From contig JAIKXQ010000090.1 of NCBI GenBank assembly GCA_024684035.1, positions 1 through 52,150 of the forward strand: a DNA stretch of 52,150 bases, read 5' to 3'. The translations under genes were made by a program, and so were the position numbers. Numbering within the stretch: position 1 is the first letter of the stretch; the number at the start of each line of letters is the position of its first letter. Below are positions 42,375-51,493 of the stretch, piece by piece. This stretch comes from Eubacterium sp. Its GTDB lineage: Bacteria; Bacillota; Clostridia; Lachnospirales; Lachnospiraceae. The notes beneath the pieces are model-generated. The model saw nothing but the letters and a program-made list of their open reading frames with translations, searched no databases and had not been told where the DNA came from.

Positions 42375-43898
42375 TCATTCGGCCGGCTCTCCTGCGGTTT
42401 CATGATTGCTGCCCAATGAATTGACGCAATCAGAATCCATCCCCGGCCATTTCGCTGTGATCACAAGCACCCTCCGTGTATCGTCTGTCACTTTGCAGTC
42501 TTCGCTGATCCGGTGACCGACTACCCAGAATACACTGCTGCCGGAGGCAAGAAGAGGAACCTGATCCCTGAGCCGTCTGGGGATCTTGCAATCGATCATG
42601 TAGTCCTTCAGTTTCCTGCTTCCGCCTTTCGCGTTCACAACGATCCTGTCACCGCTTCTTCGAAATCGCATGACAAGATTATAGTTTATTTTATCATAAT
42701 CAAAAACTTTCGTACACCGATTTTGGGGGATTGCCCCGGGCACGGTCTCCCTGATCTCCCATTCGATCTCTGTTTCGCCGATCCGGAAATTTCCGGATTT
42801 CCGGGAGTCCTCTCCAGGTATAGATACCTCGTATGACGTCTCTGTGACCGAATTGAAAACCTTTTCGCACCTCAAACATTCCAGTACTACCCTGTCATAA
42901 TCTTTGTATGCCAAAACCCCGTATGGAAGGTTCCTCATTTTTCCGGCAGGCTCGGCCAACAAATCTTTCAATTCCGTAAGCTGTTCCCGTCCCAGATTTT
43001 TTCGATAGCCCGCCGCGGCTTCCAGGGCATCCATCAGCACATAATTCTGCAGGATTTCCGGGCATTTCAGAAGCTGAGCGGAAATCGAGACAGACCCTCC
43101 CGACAAATCTTTCCTGAGATAGAGGGTCTCGATTTTTTCCGCCTCTCCCTTGAGGTACGCATCAGCCGCCGCCATGTCTTCCGCCGCAAGGGCAAGGTGA
43201 AGCGCCGCGCGACCGTTCACCTTCTCTCTCAGGAAGGGGATCACCGTGCCCCGGATGGCATTTCTCGCATAGCGCTCATCCGCGTTTGTCTCATCCGTTC
43301 TCCAACTTACACCTTTCTGACGGAGCCAGGCCTCAATCTCGTCTCTGGTGACAGACAGCAATGGGCGGATCAGCAGAAGCTCCCCAAGAGTGGCCGACGG
43401 CCGTATGCCCGCAAGTCCCGACAGCGAAGATCCTCTCGCCGCGCGGAACAACAGGGTCTCCGCCTGGTCATCCGCATGATGCGCCAGGGCAATTTTTGCC
43501 TTTGCCGGATCCGCCCCCATCTTTTCCGCGAACTCCTTCACGGCAAGAGCGAATTTCTCATGTCTGACTTCTCTTCCGGCTTCCTCGAGGCCGATCTTTC
43601 TTACGCCGGCATACTCCGCCACCGGACACGAATAGATTTTCAAAGGAATCTCCCGGTTCGCACAGAGTTCCCGGACAAAGCGGCTGTCGTCATCCGCGGC
43701 CTGCCCGCGGAGATTGTGATTGATATGCACGGCGGCGAGCCGGTATTCCCCGACGCTTCCCATCTTCAGAATCTCCTTTAGCACAAGCAGAAGTGCCACA
43801 GAATCCGCGCCTCCGGACAGACCCACGCACACCAGGTCTCCGGCACTGATCAGCTTATTTCTCCGGATCAGCTCTTCAGCCTTCCTCTCAAGCTCCAT
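42375..43898 (-). CDS. tilS: tRNA(Ile)-lysidine synthetase
   Basis: Modifies C34 of tRNA-Ile(CAU) to lysidine, an essential step for AUA decoding. About 507 residues. The PP-loop ATP site SGGADS is at residues 28-33, with the TilS landmark HHADDQAETLLFRAARGSSL near 135. The C-terminal TilS domain includes GGSRKLKDYMIDCKIPRRLR. The start was set at MELERKAEE because GGAGG sits 5 nt upstream; the frame could extend to 43937. It lies 51 bp after divIC and 47 bp before the hpt start. Confidence 0.96.
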   Translation of the reverse strand: MELERKAEELIRRNKLISAGDLVCVGLSGGADSVALLLVLKEILKMGSVGEYRLAAVHINHNLRGQAADDDSRFVRELCANREIPLKIYSCPVAEYAGVRKIGLEEAGREVRHEKFALAVKEFAEKMGADPAKAKIALAHHADDQAETLLFRAARGSSLSGLAGIRPSATLGELLLIRPLLSVTRDEIEAWLRQKGVSWRTDETNADERYARNAIRGTVIPFLREKVNGRAALHLALAAEDMAAADAYLKGEAEKIETLYLRKDLSGGSVSISAQLLKCPEILQNYVLMDALEAAAGYRKNLGREQLTELKDLLAEPAGKMRNLPYGVLAYKDYDRVVLECLRCEKVFNSVTETSYEVSIPGEDSRKSGNFRIGETEIEWEIRETVPGAIPQNRCTKVFDYDKINYNLVMRFRRSGDRIVVNAKGGSRKLKDYMIDCKIPRRLRDQVPLLASGSSVFWVVGHRISEDCKVTDDTRRVLVITAKWPGMDSDCVNSLGSNHETAGEPAE

Positions 43899-43949
43899 GT
43901 TCGCCTCCAAAAAAGACCATGCCGTACATACTGGCATGGTCTTGTCTTC

Positions 43950-44396
43950 CTAATTATTGTCAGTTTCCGTGTCCGTGTCCGTGTCGGCTTCCCCGGTATC
44001 CGTCATCTCATCTCCACCCTGGAGACCAGAGTCCGAATCCTCCGGTTCGACCTCCTCCGGTACGATAGCATTTTCTGCGTCGTTACCTGTCTTGTCTTTC
44101 TTGTCGGACTTCTTGAAGATGATTTCTCCGTCCCGGATCAGACCAAGCTGATCCTTGGCGATCTGTTCTTTGTAGTCGTCACTCTTCATCCGCTCTTTCA
44201 ACTCGGATATTTCCTTTGACCGGTCCTTTTCGTCGCTGTTTTTTTCTTGAAGAGCCTTCAGCTTCTTTTCACCGGCGCTGATCTTTTTGTTCAGATTCGC
44301 GCTCTTGAACCAGATCATCCCCACAAGGGCTGCGAGAATGAAAACCGCGGCCAGGATCCAGAAATTCCGACGCATAAACCTTATACACCGACCCAT
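43950..44396 (-). CDS. divIC: septum formation initiator (DivIC/FtsB-like)
   Basis: 148-residue single-pass division protein: short basic cytoplasmic head, TM segment (about 11-32, FWILAAVFILAALVGMIWF), then a coiled coil (NLNKKISAGEKKLKALQEKN) and a conserved SDDYKEQIAKDQLGLIRDGE segment that marks the family. The tail is acidic and rich in Asp/Glu/Thr repeats ending DTDTDTETDNN, longer than in Bacillus. An ATG at 44396 with AGGTGA upstream is preferred over GTG at 44405. It follows rqcP by 12 bp. Confidence 0.88.
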   Translation of the reverse strand: MGRCIRFMRRNFWILAAVFILAALVGMIWFKSANLNKKISAGEKKLKALQEKNSDEKDRSKEISELKERMKSDDYKEQIAKDQLGLIRDGEIIFKKSDKKDKTGNDAENAIVPEEVEPEDSDSGLQGGDEMTDTGEADTDTDTETDNN

Positions 44397-44408
44397 AATT
44401 ATCACCTG

Positions 44409-44648
44409 TTAAATATAGCGGTACAACTCCTGCGCGCTCTCTTTGCGTACGGTCTCCTGCACATCCAGAACCTCGACTTTTACAGATTTTGTACCGAACA
44501 ATATTTCTATTTTATCACCGGCTTTCACAGGAGCTGACGCTCTTGCCGGCTTATCGTTAAGGAGTACCCTGCCGGCGTCACAGGCCTCGTTGGCCACCGT
44601 ACGCCGCTTAATCAGTCTTGAAACCTTAAGATACTTATCGAGTCTCAT
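44409..44648 (-). CDS. rqcP: S4-domain RNA-binding protein RqcP (YabO family)
   Basis: 79 residues, almost entirely an S4 RNA-binding fold ([20 protein letters not shown], then GRVLLNDKPARASAPVKAGD). Homologues assist ribosome-associated quality control, alanine tailing with RqcH. The ATG overlaps the HU stop codon (TAATG), so translation is coupled. The order hup-rqcP-divIC is conserved in Firmicutes. Confidence 0.93.
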   Translation of the reverse strand: MRLDKYLKVSRLIKRRTVANEACDAGRVLLNDKPARASAPVKAGDKIEILFGTKSVKVEVLDVQETVRKESAQELYRYI

Positions 44649-44920
44649 TATTTAATAAGATCTTTCAAAGCTTTTCCGGCTTTGAACTTCGGTGTCTTGG
44701 ATGCAGCGATCTCGATGGTCTCGTTTGTGCGGGGATTTCTGCCTGTGCGGGCAGCTCTCTCAGACACTTCGAAAGTACCGAAACCTACGAGCTGAACCTT
44801 GTCACCTTTTTTGAGTGCATCTGCTACAACATCAACAAACGCCTTTAAGGCCTCCTCAGACTGTTTTTTTGTAAGATCTGTCTGCTCGGAAATAGCAGCG
44901 ATTAATTCTGTCTTATTCAT
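44648..44920 (-). CDS. hup: DNA-binding protein HU
   Basis: 90-residue nucleoid protein, the standard HU length. It begins [20 protein letters not shown], with the signature [20 protein letters not shown] leading into the DNA-embracing arm, and ends GKALKDLIK. The start follows AAAGGAGATTACC. It overlaps rqcP by one base and follows cca by 34 bp. Confidence 0.97.
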   Translation of the reverse strand: MNKTELIAAISEQTDLTKKQSEEALKAFVDVVADALKKGDKVQLVGFGTFEVSERAARTGRNPRTNETIEIAASKTPKFKAGKALKDLIK

Positions 44921-44954
44921 GGTAATCTCCTTTACTAATCAAAATAATACAGAT

Positions 44955-46340
44955 TTACTTATACTCTACGCGCACCCCTTTGTCAAGGAACTTGGCCTCT
45001 TTAGACCCCAATTCTTTCTGTACAAAGGCCGTCAGATAAGCCTTTTCGTTATGCGCGGGCTCCTCCAGCACCTCTTCAAGTGCCAGATGTAGCAGTCTTC
45101 CGATCTCAGGTCCTTTCTCGACACCCATCTGAAGCAGGTCACCGCCGCCGATCGCCAGTGACTTCAGATTCACACACTGTCCCTCTGCAAAAATCCGCTC
45201 CCCGATGCTCTTGATCTGTGCGATCTTCCGGAGTTTTTCATCTCTCTGCCACTCGCTCTGTGCCCGGGTGTCAGCCTCCTGCATACAGATGAGCAGAGGA
45301 AAAAGTTCCTCCCCCACTTTATTGATCATCCGTCTGACCAGCTTATCCGAGGGCTCCGGTCTCCAGTCATGATAGGTGACCAGAGTCTTAACCCTGCGGA
45401 TCGTGTCATTGTCCATCTTCAGACGGCGCATAATCCTGCCGGCCATCTCGGCGCCGGCATTCCCGTGTCCGCAGAAATGATCGACCCCCTCTTCATCCGT
45501 GGTTTTGCAGACTGGCTTCGCGATGTCGTGAAGCAGCAGGGCGAGCCTTAAGATTCGATCCGCCTTCACTGCCTTCATTGCGGCAAGCGTGTGATCACCC
45601 ACGTTGTACATATGATGAGGATTGTTCTGTTCCGTCTCCATCATGGCATCGAATTCCGGCAGGATGATTTTCGTGATTCCTGTCTCGTAGGCAAGCCTCA
45701 GGTACTCCGGATGATCGGAGACAATCAGCTTGGTCAGTTCCATGCAGATTCTCTCCGCGCTGATCTTCGAGAGATTCGGTGCCAGTGTGCGAACCGCCTC
45801 CAGTGTTTTTTCATCAATTCCGAAATCAAGCTGGGCGGAAAAACGGACTGCCCGCATAATGCGAAGGGCATCCTCCCCGAACCGCTCCATGGGATCCCCC
45901 ACACAGCGGATGACATGGCGCTGCAGATCCTCCACTCCGCCGTAGAGATCCACCAGTCCCTCCCGGTCATTGTAGGCCATGGCATTGATGGTAAAATCCC
46001 TCCGTTTCAGATCTTCCGCCAGACTCGAAGTAAACGTAACCTCCTCCGGATGCCGGCAATCCGTATACTCACCGTCCATGCGGTAGGTGGTGACTTCATG
46101 CTGGTTTCCGCGGATCATAACCGTGACGGTTCCGTGCTGAATTCCTGTGTCGATGGTACGGTCAAAGATCTCCTTCACCTGTTCCGGCCGCGCAGAAGTC
46201 GTGATATCCCAGTCCTGCGGCTTGCGGCCGAGAATAGAATCCCTCACGCAGCCTCCCACCGCATATGCCTCATATCCTGCGGCATGAAGACTGTCCAGCA
46301 CTGTGCAGACAGTAGCCGGCATTTTTATTCTCACGTGCAT
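44955..46340 (-). CDS. cca: CCA tRNA nucleotidyltransferase
   Basis: Adds or repairs the 3' CCA of tRNAs; 461 residues. The catalytic GG motif AVGGCVRDSILGRKPQDWDI carries the two Asp residues, followed by the motif B-like RRDFTINAMAYN and the nucleotide-selecting region EDALRIMRAVRFSAQLDF. A central HD domain is present (LLHDIAKPVCKTTDEEG and the HFCGHGNAGAEMAG segment). The start follows GGAGGCGAAG. All four tRNA genes in this window lack encoded CCA, so the enzyme is needed for their synthesis, not just repair. It is transcribed divergently from proS. Confidence 0.96.
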   Translation of the reverse strand: MHVRIKMPATVCTVLDSLHAAGYEAYAVGGCVRDSILGRKPQDWDITTSARPEQVKEIFDRTIDTGIQHGTVTVMIRGNQHEVTTYRMDGEYTDCRHPEEVTFTSSLAEDLKRRDFTINAMAYNDREGLVDLYGGVEDLQRHVIRCVGDPMERFGEDALRIMRAVRFSAQLDFGIDEKTLEAVRTLAPNLSKISAERICMELTKLIVSDHPEYLRLAYETGITKIILPEFDAMMETEQNNPHHMYNVGDHTLAAMKAVKADRILRLALLLHDIAKPVCKTTDEEGVDHFCGHGNAGAEMAGRIMRRLKMDNDTIRRVKTLVTYHDWRPEPSDKLVRRMINKVGEELFPLLICMQEADTRAQSEWQRDEKLRKIAQIKSIGERIFAEGQCVNLKSLAIGGGDLLQMGVEKGPEIGRLLHLALEEVLEEPAHNEKAYLTAFVQKELGSKEAKFLDKGVRVEYK

Positions 46341-46459
46341 CTTCGCCTCCTGTTCCTGTAATTCTTCCTATATTTAAAATCATTTTAAACCATTTTTTCC
46401 ATTGTATCTGAACAGTACCTCATTATACAGTTTTTTCCATGTCCGGCACAAGATAGGAC

Positions 46460-46488
46460 TTGAAAAAGGTTTCTGTTCAGTTTAGAAT
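46460..46488 (+). promoter_or_regulatory. promoter of proS
   Basis: TTGAAA (46460-46465), 17-nt spacer, TAGAAT (46483-46488). The roughly 100-nt leader holds two small hairpins (TGCTGT/ACAGCA and GGAAACAC/GTGTTTCC) but no T-box. Confidence 0.75.
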
Positions 46489-46595
46489 TTAAATGCTGTC
46501 TACCTGTGGAAAACAGCAGGAAACACCTGTAAATCCGTGTTTCCGTGACATAGACAAATCAAACGAAATTCTATATAAAAAGGCAGGAGTTCAAC

Positions 46596-48035
46596 ATGGC
46601 AAAAGATAAGAAATTGGTAGAGCAGATCACTTCCATGGAAGATGATTTCGCACAGTGGTATACAGACGTCTGCATCAAGGCAGATCTCATCGGCTATACC
46701 AGTGTTAAGGGCTGTATGGCCATCAAACCGGCAGGCTACGCGATCTGGGAGAATATCCAGCACGATCTTGACGAGCGTTTCAAAGCTACCGGCGTAAAGA
46801 ATGTATATATGCCGATGCTCATTCCGGAGAATCTTCTTAATAAAGAGGCAGAGCTTGTCAACGGTTTCGCCCCGGAGGTTGCCTGGGTAACACACGGCGG
46901 CGCCGAGAAGCTTCAGGAGCGCCTCTGCATCCGTCCTACTTCCGAGACACTTTTCTGCGATTTCTACGCAAAGGACATCCAGTCCTACAAGGATCTCCCG
47001 AAGGTTTACAACCAGTGGTGTTCTGTTCTCCGCTGGGAGAAGACAACCCGTCCTTTCCTTCGTTCCCGTGAGTTCCTGTGGCAGGAGGGACACACAGCCC
47101 ACGCCACAGCAGAAGAGGCTGAGGAGAGAACCGTTCAGATGCTGAACGTTTACGCGGACTTCCTTGAGAACGATCTCGCGATCCCGGTTGTAAAAGGTCA
47201 GAAGACTGAGAAAGAGAAATTCGCAGGCGCAAAGCACACCTACACCGTAGAGGCTCTGATGCACGACGGAAAAGCACTTCAGTCCGGTACAAGCCACAAC
47301 TTCGACGACATCTTCGCCCAGGCTTACGATGTTCAGTACACAGATAAAGACAACACCCTCAAATACGTTCACCAGACATCCTGGGGAATGACCACCCGTG
47401 TCATCGGTGCCATGATCATGGTACACGGCGACAACAGCGGACTTGTTCTTCCGCCCCGCATTGCTCCTACACAGGTTATGATCATTCCGATCCGTCAGGA
47501 TGCCGAGGGCGTTCTCGACAAAGCCGTAGAGATCAAAGAAAAACTTGCCACTGCAGGCATCCGTGTAGACCTGGATGACACAGACAAACGTCCGGGCTGG
47601 AAATTCTCCGAGCAGGAGATGCGCGGTATCCCGGTACGTGTAGAGCTGGGACCGAAGGATGTAGAGAACGGATCCGCCGTTCTGGTACGCCGCGACACCC
47701 GCGAGAAACTGGTTGTTTCCATCGATGAGATCGCAGAGAAGACAGCAGAGCTTCTGGAGACCATCCAGAAAGAGATGCTCGACCGCGCAAGAGCTCATCT
47801 GGAATCTCACACCTACGACGCAGTTACCTACGACGAGTTCAAAGAGACTGTAAACACAAAACCGGGCTTCGTACGCGCTATGTGGTGCGGAGATAAAGCC
47901 TGCGAGGAGCAGATCAAGGCAGACACCACGGCAACCAGCCGCTGCATGCCTTTCCAGCAGATCCGGCTCAGCGACAAGTGCGTATGCTGCGGAAAACCGG
48001 CCAAGGCGATGGTTTACTGGGGAAAAGCATATTAA
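46596..48035 (+). CDS. proS: proline--tRNA ligase (archaeal/eukaryote-like, short type)
   Basis: 479 residues, class II synthetase of the ProS type 3 group, lacking the editing insert of the long bacterial form. Motif 2 region [20 protein letters not shown], followed by QEGHTAHAT. The anticodon-binding domain is near residues 285-370. A C-terminal zinc-type domain includes [10 protein letters not shown] and [20 protein letters not shown]. The start ATG follows GGCAGGAGTTCAAC. It is monocistronic, with promoter and terminator. Arg is mostly CGT/CGC, as expected for a highly expressed gene. Confidence 0.97.
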   Translation: MAKDKKLVEQITSMEDDFAQWYTDVCIKADLIGYTSVKGCMAIKPAGYAIWENIQHDLDERFKATGVKNVYMPMLIPENLLNKEAELVNGFAPEVAWVTHGGAEKLQERLCIRPTSETLFCDFYAKDIQSYKDLPKVYNQWCSVLRWEKTTRPFLRSREFLWQEGHTAHATAEEAEERTVQMLNVYADFLENDLAIPVVKGQKTEKEKFAGAKHTYTVEALMHDGKALQSGTSHNFDDIFAQAYDVQYTDKDNTLKYVHQTSWGMTTRVIGAMIMVHGDNSGLVLPPRIAPTQVMIIPIRQDAEGVLDKAVEIKEKLATAGIRVDLDDTDKRPGWKFSEQEMRGIPVRVELGPKDVENGSAVLVRRDTREKLVVSIDEIAEKTAELLETIQKEMLDRARAHLESHTYDAVTYDEFKETVNTKPGFVRAMWCGDKACEEQIKADTTATSRCMPFQQIRLSDKCVCCGKPAKAMVYWGKAY

Positions 48036-48102
48036 TCTGTTGAATTGTGTGTAATTTATACACAATTCGATATATTTTCGGTCTTTAACAAACACTTTAA
48101 AC

Positions 48103-48156
48103 AATGGCGGAGGTCTTCGCACACAATATTTAGTGTGCAGGCCTCCGCCATTTTCT
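48103..48156 (+). terminator. terminator after proS
   Basis: AATGGCGGAGG (48103-48113) and CCTCCGCCATT (48142-48152) with an inner GCACAC/GTGTGC stem, followed by TTCTATAT. The inner palindrome resembles an NrdR box. Confidence 0.75.
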
Positions 48157-48243
48157 ATATATAGCATCCGGACTGCAAATAGAATTTCAACCAAATTGTA
48201 GACGATTTCTTGTACAATTTTGCGCCTTCACAAGAACAGCCAA

Positions 48244-48273
48244 TTGCGGTATTATTAAAGAGCACAATATCTT
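48244..48273 (+). promoter_or_regulatory. probable promoter of nrdDG
   Basis: TTGCGG (48244-48249) with TATCTT (48268-48273) 18 nt downstream, or ATATCT at 17 nt. The -10 lies inside the first NrdR box. Confidence 0.5.
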
Positions 48274-48308
48274 GTGTCTATTTTTTTGTATGAATCTAAA
48301 TATAGTAG
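48262..48308 (+). promoter_or_regulatory. tandem NrdR boxes upstream of nrdD
   Basis: Box 1 (48262-48277) has core CAATATCTTG inside GCAC...GTGT. Box 2 (about 48293-48308) has core CTAAATATAG. Both fit the NrdR core C-W-A-T-A-T-A-T-W-G with one mismatch, and the cores are exactly 31 bp apart, three helical turns, the usual spacing. Confidence 0.75.
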
Positions 48309-48405
48309 TGAACCTGCACATATTCTTAAGCGAAGAAACGCATTTTTCCCATATAATGCACAATACAAATGTACCTTACATACACAGCATCAGAGGAGGA
48401 TTCAG

Positions 48406-50649
48406 ATGAGCACAAAGAAAACCAATGTCATCACCAATGTCATCAAACGAAACGGCGAGGAAGTGGCTTTTGACCGGAAGAAGATCTACAACGCGATCAT
48501 GAAGGCCAACAAAGAAGTCGGCAGGATCCATCAGATGAGCAACTATCAGATCCAGGCCATCACCGATAATGTTTCCGCCAAGGTTCACGCTTCCACCCAT
48601 GCCGTAAACGTCGAGGACATCCAGGATATGGTTGAGACCGGTATCATGGAGATGCGTGGTTATGAGGTTGCGCAGAAGTATGTGCGCTACCGCTACAAGA
48701 GAACCCTCGCCAGAAAGTCCAACACCACCGACGACGGAATTCTGGCTCTGATCGATCAGAACAATGAGGAAGTAAAACAGGAGAACTCCAACAAGAACCC
48801 TGTCATCAACTCTACACAGAGAGACTACATGGCCGGTGAGGTGAGCAAGGATCTCACCAGACGTATCCTTCTCCCGGAGGAGATCGTCCACGCCCACGAG
48901 GCCGGTATCATTCACTTCCACGACTCCGACTACTACGCGCAGAAGGAGCACAACTGTGACCTCATCAATCTGGAGGACATGCTGCAGAACGGCACCGTCA
49001 TCAGTGAGACTCTGATCGAGAAGCCCCACAGCTTCTTCACAGCCTGCAACGTAACCACGCAGATCGTTGCCCAGGTTGCCTCCAACCAGTACGGCGGACA
49101 GTCCTTCACCCTGGCTCACCTGGCTCCCTTCGTGGATATCAGCCGCCAGAAGATCAAACGCGAGGTTATCGCCGAGAGAAAAGAGACCGGCGAGCCCATG
49201 GATCAGGGCATCATCAACCGCATCACGGAGCGCCGTCTGGCAGAAGAGCTGAAGAGCGGTATCCAGACCATTCAGTACCAGCTCATCACCCTCATGACCT
49301 GTAACGGCCAGGCTCCCTTTGTCACCATGTTCATGTATCTGGACGAGGTTCCGGACGGACAGACCAGAAAGGATCTCGCCGCCATCATCAAAGAGGTTCT
49401 CGTACAGCGTATGAAGGGTGTCAAGAACGAGAAAGGCGTGTGGATCACACCGGCCTTCCCGAAACTGATCTATGTTCTTGACGAGGACAATATCTCGGAG
49501 GATTCCGAATACTTCTATCTGACAGAGCTCGCCGCCCAGTGCACGGCGAAGCGCATGGTTCCGGACTACATCTCCGCAAAGAAGATGAAAGAGTACAAGA
49601 ACGGCGACGTCTATCCCTGCATGGGCTGCCGCAGCTTCCTGACACCGGACAGCGAGAACAACGCCGAGGGACTCTGCAATGCCGACAACAAGGCCAATGC
49701 AGGCAACGCCTCCATCTCCGGCCACAAATACTACGGACGTTTCAATCAGGGTGTTGTGACCATCAACCTGGTGGATGTAGCCCTCTCCTCCAAAGGTGAT
49801 ATGGATACCTTCTGGAAGATTCTGGACGAGAGACTGGAACTCTGCCACCGCGCCCTTCGCGCACGTCATGAGCGTCTGCTGGACACACCTTCCGATGTTG
49901 CGCCGATTCTCTGGCAGTACGGAGCACTTGCCCGCCTGAAGAAGGGTGAGACGATCAACCGTCTGCTCTACGGCAACTACTCCACCATCAGCCTCGGCTA
50001 CGCCGGACTGTATGAGATGTGCGTATACATGACCGGCAAGAGCCACACCGACGAGGAGGCAAAACCCTTCGCCCTGAAAGTCATGCAGACCCTCAACGAC
50101 TACTGCGCGAAATGGAGAAAAGCTGAGAATATCAGCTACTCTCTCTACGGAACTCCCATGGAGTCCACAACCTACAAGTTCGCCAAATGCCTGCAGAAAC
50201 GCTTCGGCATTATCAAGGATGTCACCGACCACAACTACATCACGAACAGCTACCATGTAAACGTACGGGAGAACATCGACGCCTTTACAAAACTTCGCTT
50301 TGAATCCGAGTTCCAGAGACTTTCTCCGGGAGGAGCCATCAGCTACGTAGAGGTACCGAATATGCAGGAGAATATCCCTGCCGTCCTCTCTGTCATGAAG
50401 TTCATCTACGAGAATATCATGTACGCGGAGTTAAACACCAAGAGCGATTACTGCGAGGCCTGCGGTTTTGACGGCGAGATCTCCATCAAGGAAGATCCGC
50501 ACGGCAAACTGATCTGGATCTGCCCGAACTGCGGCAATACCGATCAGAGCAAGATGTCCGTTGCCCGCCGCACCTGCGGATACATCGGAACCCAGTTCTG
50601 GAATCAGGGCCGCACCGAAGAGATCAAGGACAGAGTACTGCATCTCTGA
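48406..50649 (+). CDS. nrdD: anaerobic ribonucleoside-triphosphate reductase
   Basis: Oxygen-sensitive class III reductase making dNTPs from NTPs, 747 residues. Residues 5-95 form an ATP-cone (NVIKRNGEEVAFDRKKIYNA) for allosteric control. The C-terminal zinc site is CEACGFDGE plus CPNCGN, and the glycyl radical site RRTCGYIG puts the radical at Gly725. The start was set at MSTKKTN because AGGAGG sits 6 nt upstream; the frame stays open to 48274 but would include the NrdR-box region. nrdG follows 106 bp later and supplies the activating radical-SAM enzyme. Confidence 0.97.
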   Translation: MSTKKTNVITNVIKRNGEEVAFDRKKIYNAIMKANKEVGRIHQMSNYQIQAITDNVSAKVHASTHAVNVEDIQDMVETGIMEMRGYEVAQKYVRYRYKRTLARKSNTTDDGILALIDQNNEEVKQENSNKNPVINSTQRDYMAGEVSKDLTRRILLPEEIVHAHEAGIIHFHDSDYYAQKEHNCDLINLEDMLQNGTVISETLIEKPHSFFTACNVTTQIVAQVASNQYGGQSFTLAHLAPFVDISRQKIKREVIAERKETGEPMDQGIINRITERRLAEELKSGIQTIQYQLITLMTCNGQAPFVTMFMYLDEVPDGQTRKDLAAIIKEVLVQRMKGVKNEKGVWITPAFPKLIYVLDEDNISEDSEYFYLTELAAQCTAKRMVPDYISAKKMKEYKNGDVYPCMGCRSFLTPDSENNAEGLCNADNKANAGNASISGHKYYGRFNQGVVTINLVDVALSSKGDMDTFWKILDERLELCHRALRARHERLLDTPSDVAPILWQYGALARLKKGETINRLLYGNYSTISLGYAGLYEMCVYMTGKSHTDEEAKPFALKVMQTLNDYCAKWRKAENISYSLYGTPMESTTYKFAKCLQKRFGIIKDVTDHNYITNSYHVNVRENIDAFTKLRFESEFQRLSPGGAISYVEVPNMQENIPAVLSVMKFIYENIMYAELNTKSDYCEACGFDGEISIKEDPHGKLIWICPNCGNTDQSKMSVARRTCGYIGTQFWNQGRTEEIKDRVLHL

Positions 50650-50755
50650 TTATCTGTTGCGGAAGCTTTTGGAAACTGCAAGGCCGAAGGGGACCTTCGT
50701 CTCCATTTGGCCTGCGGATCCGTTCAGCCGCTGTTCTATCATCGGGGGATAAAAA

Positions 50756-51319
50756 ATGAATTACGCCAACATTAAAGAATTTGATATCGCGGACGGCCCC
50801 GGCGTGCGGATCAGTCTGTTCGTCTCCGGCTGCCGTCATCACTGCAAAGGCTGCTTCAACGCAATGACCTGGGATTTCAACTACGGCAAGCCCTTCACCA
50901 AGAAAGAGGAGGATCGCATCCTGGAACTTCTCGCCCCGGCCTACATTCAGGGATTGACCGTCCTTGGCGGAGAGCCCTTTGAGCCGGAAAATCAGGGAGC
51001 AGTCACCGCTCTTCTCCGCAGAGTGCGCGAGACCTACCCGGAAAAAGATATCTGGTGCTATACCGGCTACACCTACGACCGGGATCTGATGCCCGGAGGC
51101 CATGTATACACAGAACACACGGACGAAATGCTCTCCTACATCGACTGCATCGTTGACGGCGAATTCATACAGGAGCTCCACGACGTAACCCTTCTCTTCC
51201 GCGGAAGCAGCAACCAGCGGCTCATCGGCCTCCACGGCTACGAACCGCCCAAAGAGCGAGAGAGGGATCATGAGATCCTCCACTTCGCCGGCACAGGCCT
51301 GCAGAGAACCGATATGTGA
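50756..51319 (+). CDS. nrdG: anaerobic ribonucleotide reductase activating protein
   Basis: Radical-SAM activase that installs the glycyl radical in NrdD, 187 residues. The [4Fe-4S] motif C-x3-C-x2-C is seen in FVSGCRHHCKGCFNAMTWD, followed by GGEPFEPEN. The start ATG follows GGGGGATAAAAA. The 106-bp gap after nrdD holds small hairpins but no terminator, so the pair is one operon. Confidence 0.96.
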   Translation: MNYANIKEFDIADGPGVRISLFVSGCRHHCKGCFNAMTWDFNYGKPFTKKEEDRILELLAPAYIQGLTVLGGEPFEPENQGAVTALLRRVRETYPEKDIWCYTGYTYDRDLMPGGHVYTEHTDEMLSYIDCIVDGEFIQELHDVTLLFRGSSNQRLIGLHGYEPPKERERDHEILHFAGTGLQRTDM

Positions 51320-51358
51320 TATAGTCACAAGTCCGATCCGCTTTTTTCTGTAATATTA

Positions 51359-51395
51359 CGAGAGACCGAATGATTGACATCCGGTCTCTTTTTTA
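51359..51395 (+). terminator. rho-independent terminator after nrdG
   Basis: AGAGACCG (51361-51368) and CGGTCTCT (51382-51389) followed by a T6 run. Confidence 0.9.
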
Positions 51396-51407
51396 TTACC
51401 ATTAAAT

Positions 51408-51446
51408 TTATAATAATTACTATAATTTTGATAATTTTTTTATCAA
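51408..51446 (+). promoter_or_regulatory. PerR-like box and palindrome upstream of the rubrerythrin
   Basis: TTATAATAATTACTA (51408-51422) matches the PerR consensus TTATAATNATTATAA at 13 of 15 positions. A second palindrome TTGATAA-N5-TTATCAA lies at 51428-51446. The start codon is about 50 nt downstream. The region is very AT-rich, so chance matches are possible. Confidence 0.45.
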
Positions 51447-51493
51447 TATTACAACATTCCAATCTCATTTAAATAAGAAAGGTGGATAATGCG

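Noticed and set aside
46489-46595. T-box leader for proS (and for glyQS or cysK)
   Set aside because: No GGNACC-type T-box core or specifier stem was found in these leaders.
46500-48194. 564-codon open frame on the minus strand
   Set aside because: It lies fully antisense to proS, has no family features and reflects codon bias of the true gene.
48376-50256. 626-codon open frame on the minus strand
   Set aside because: Antisense shadow of nrdD, whose domains and glycyl radical motif are unmistakable.
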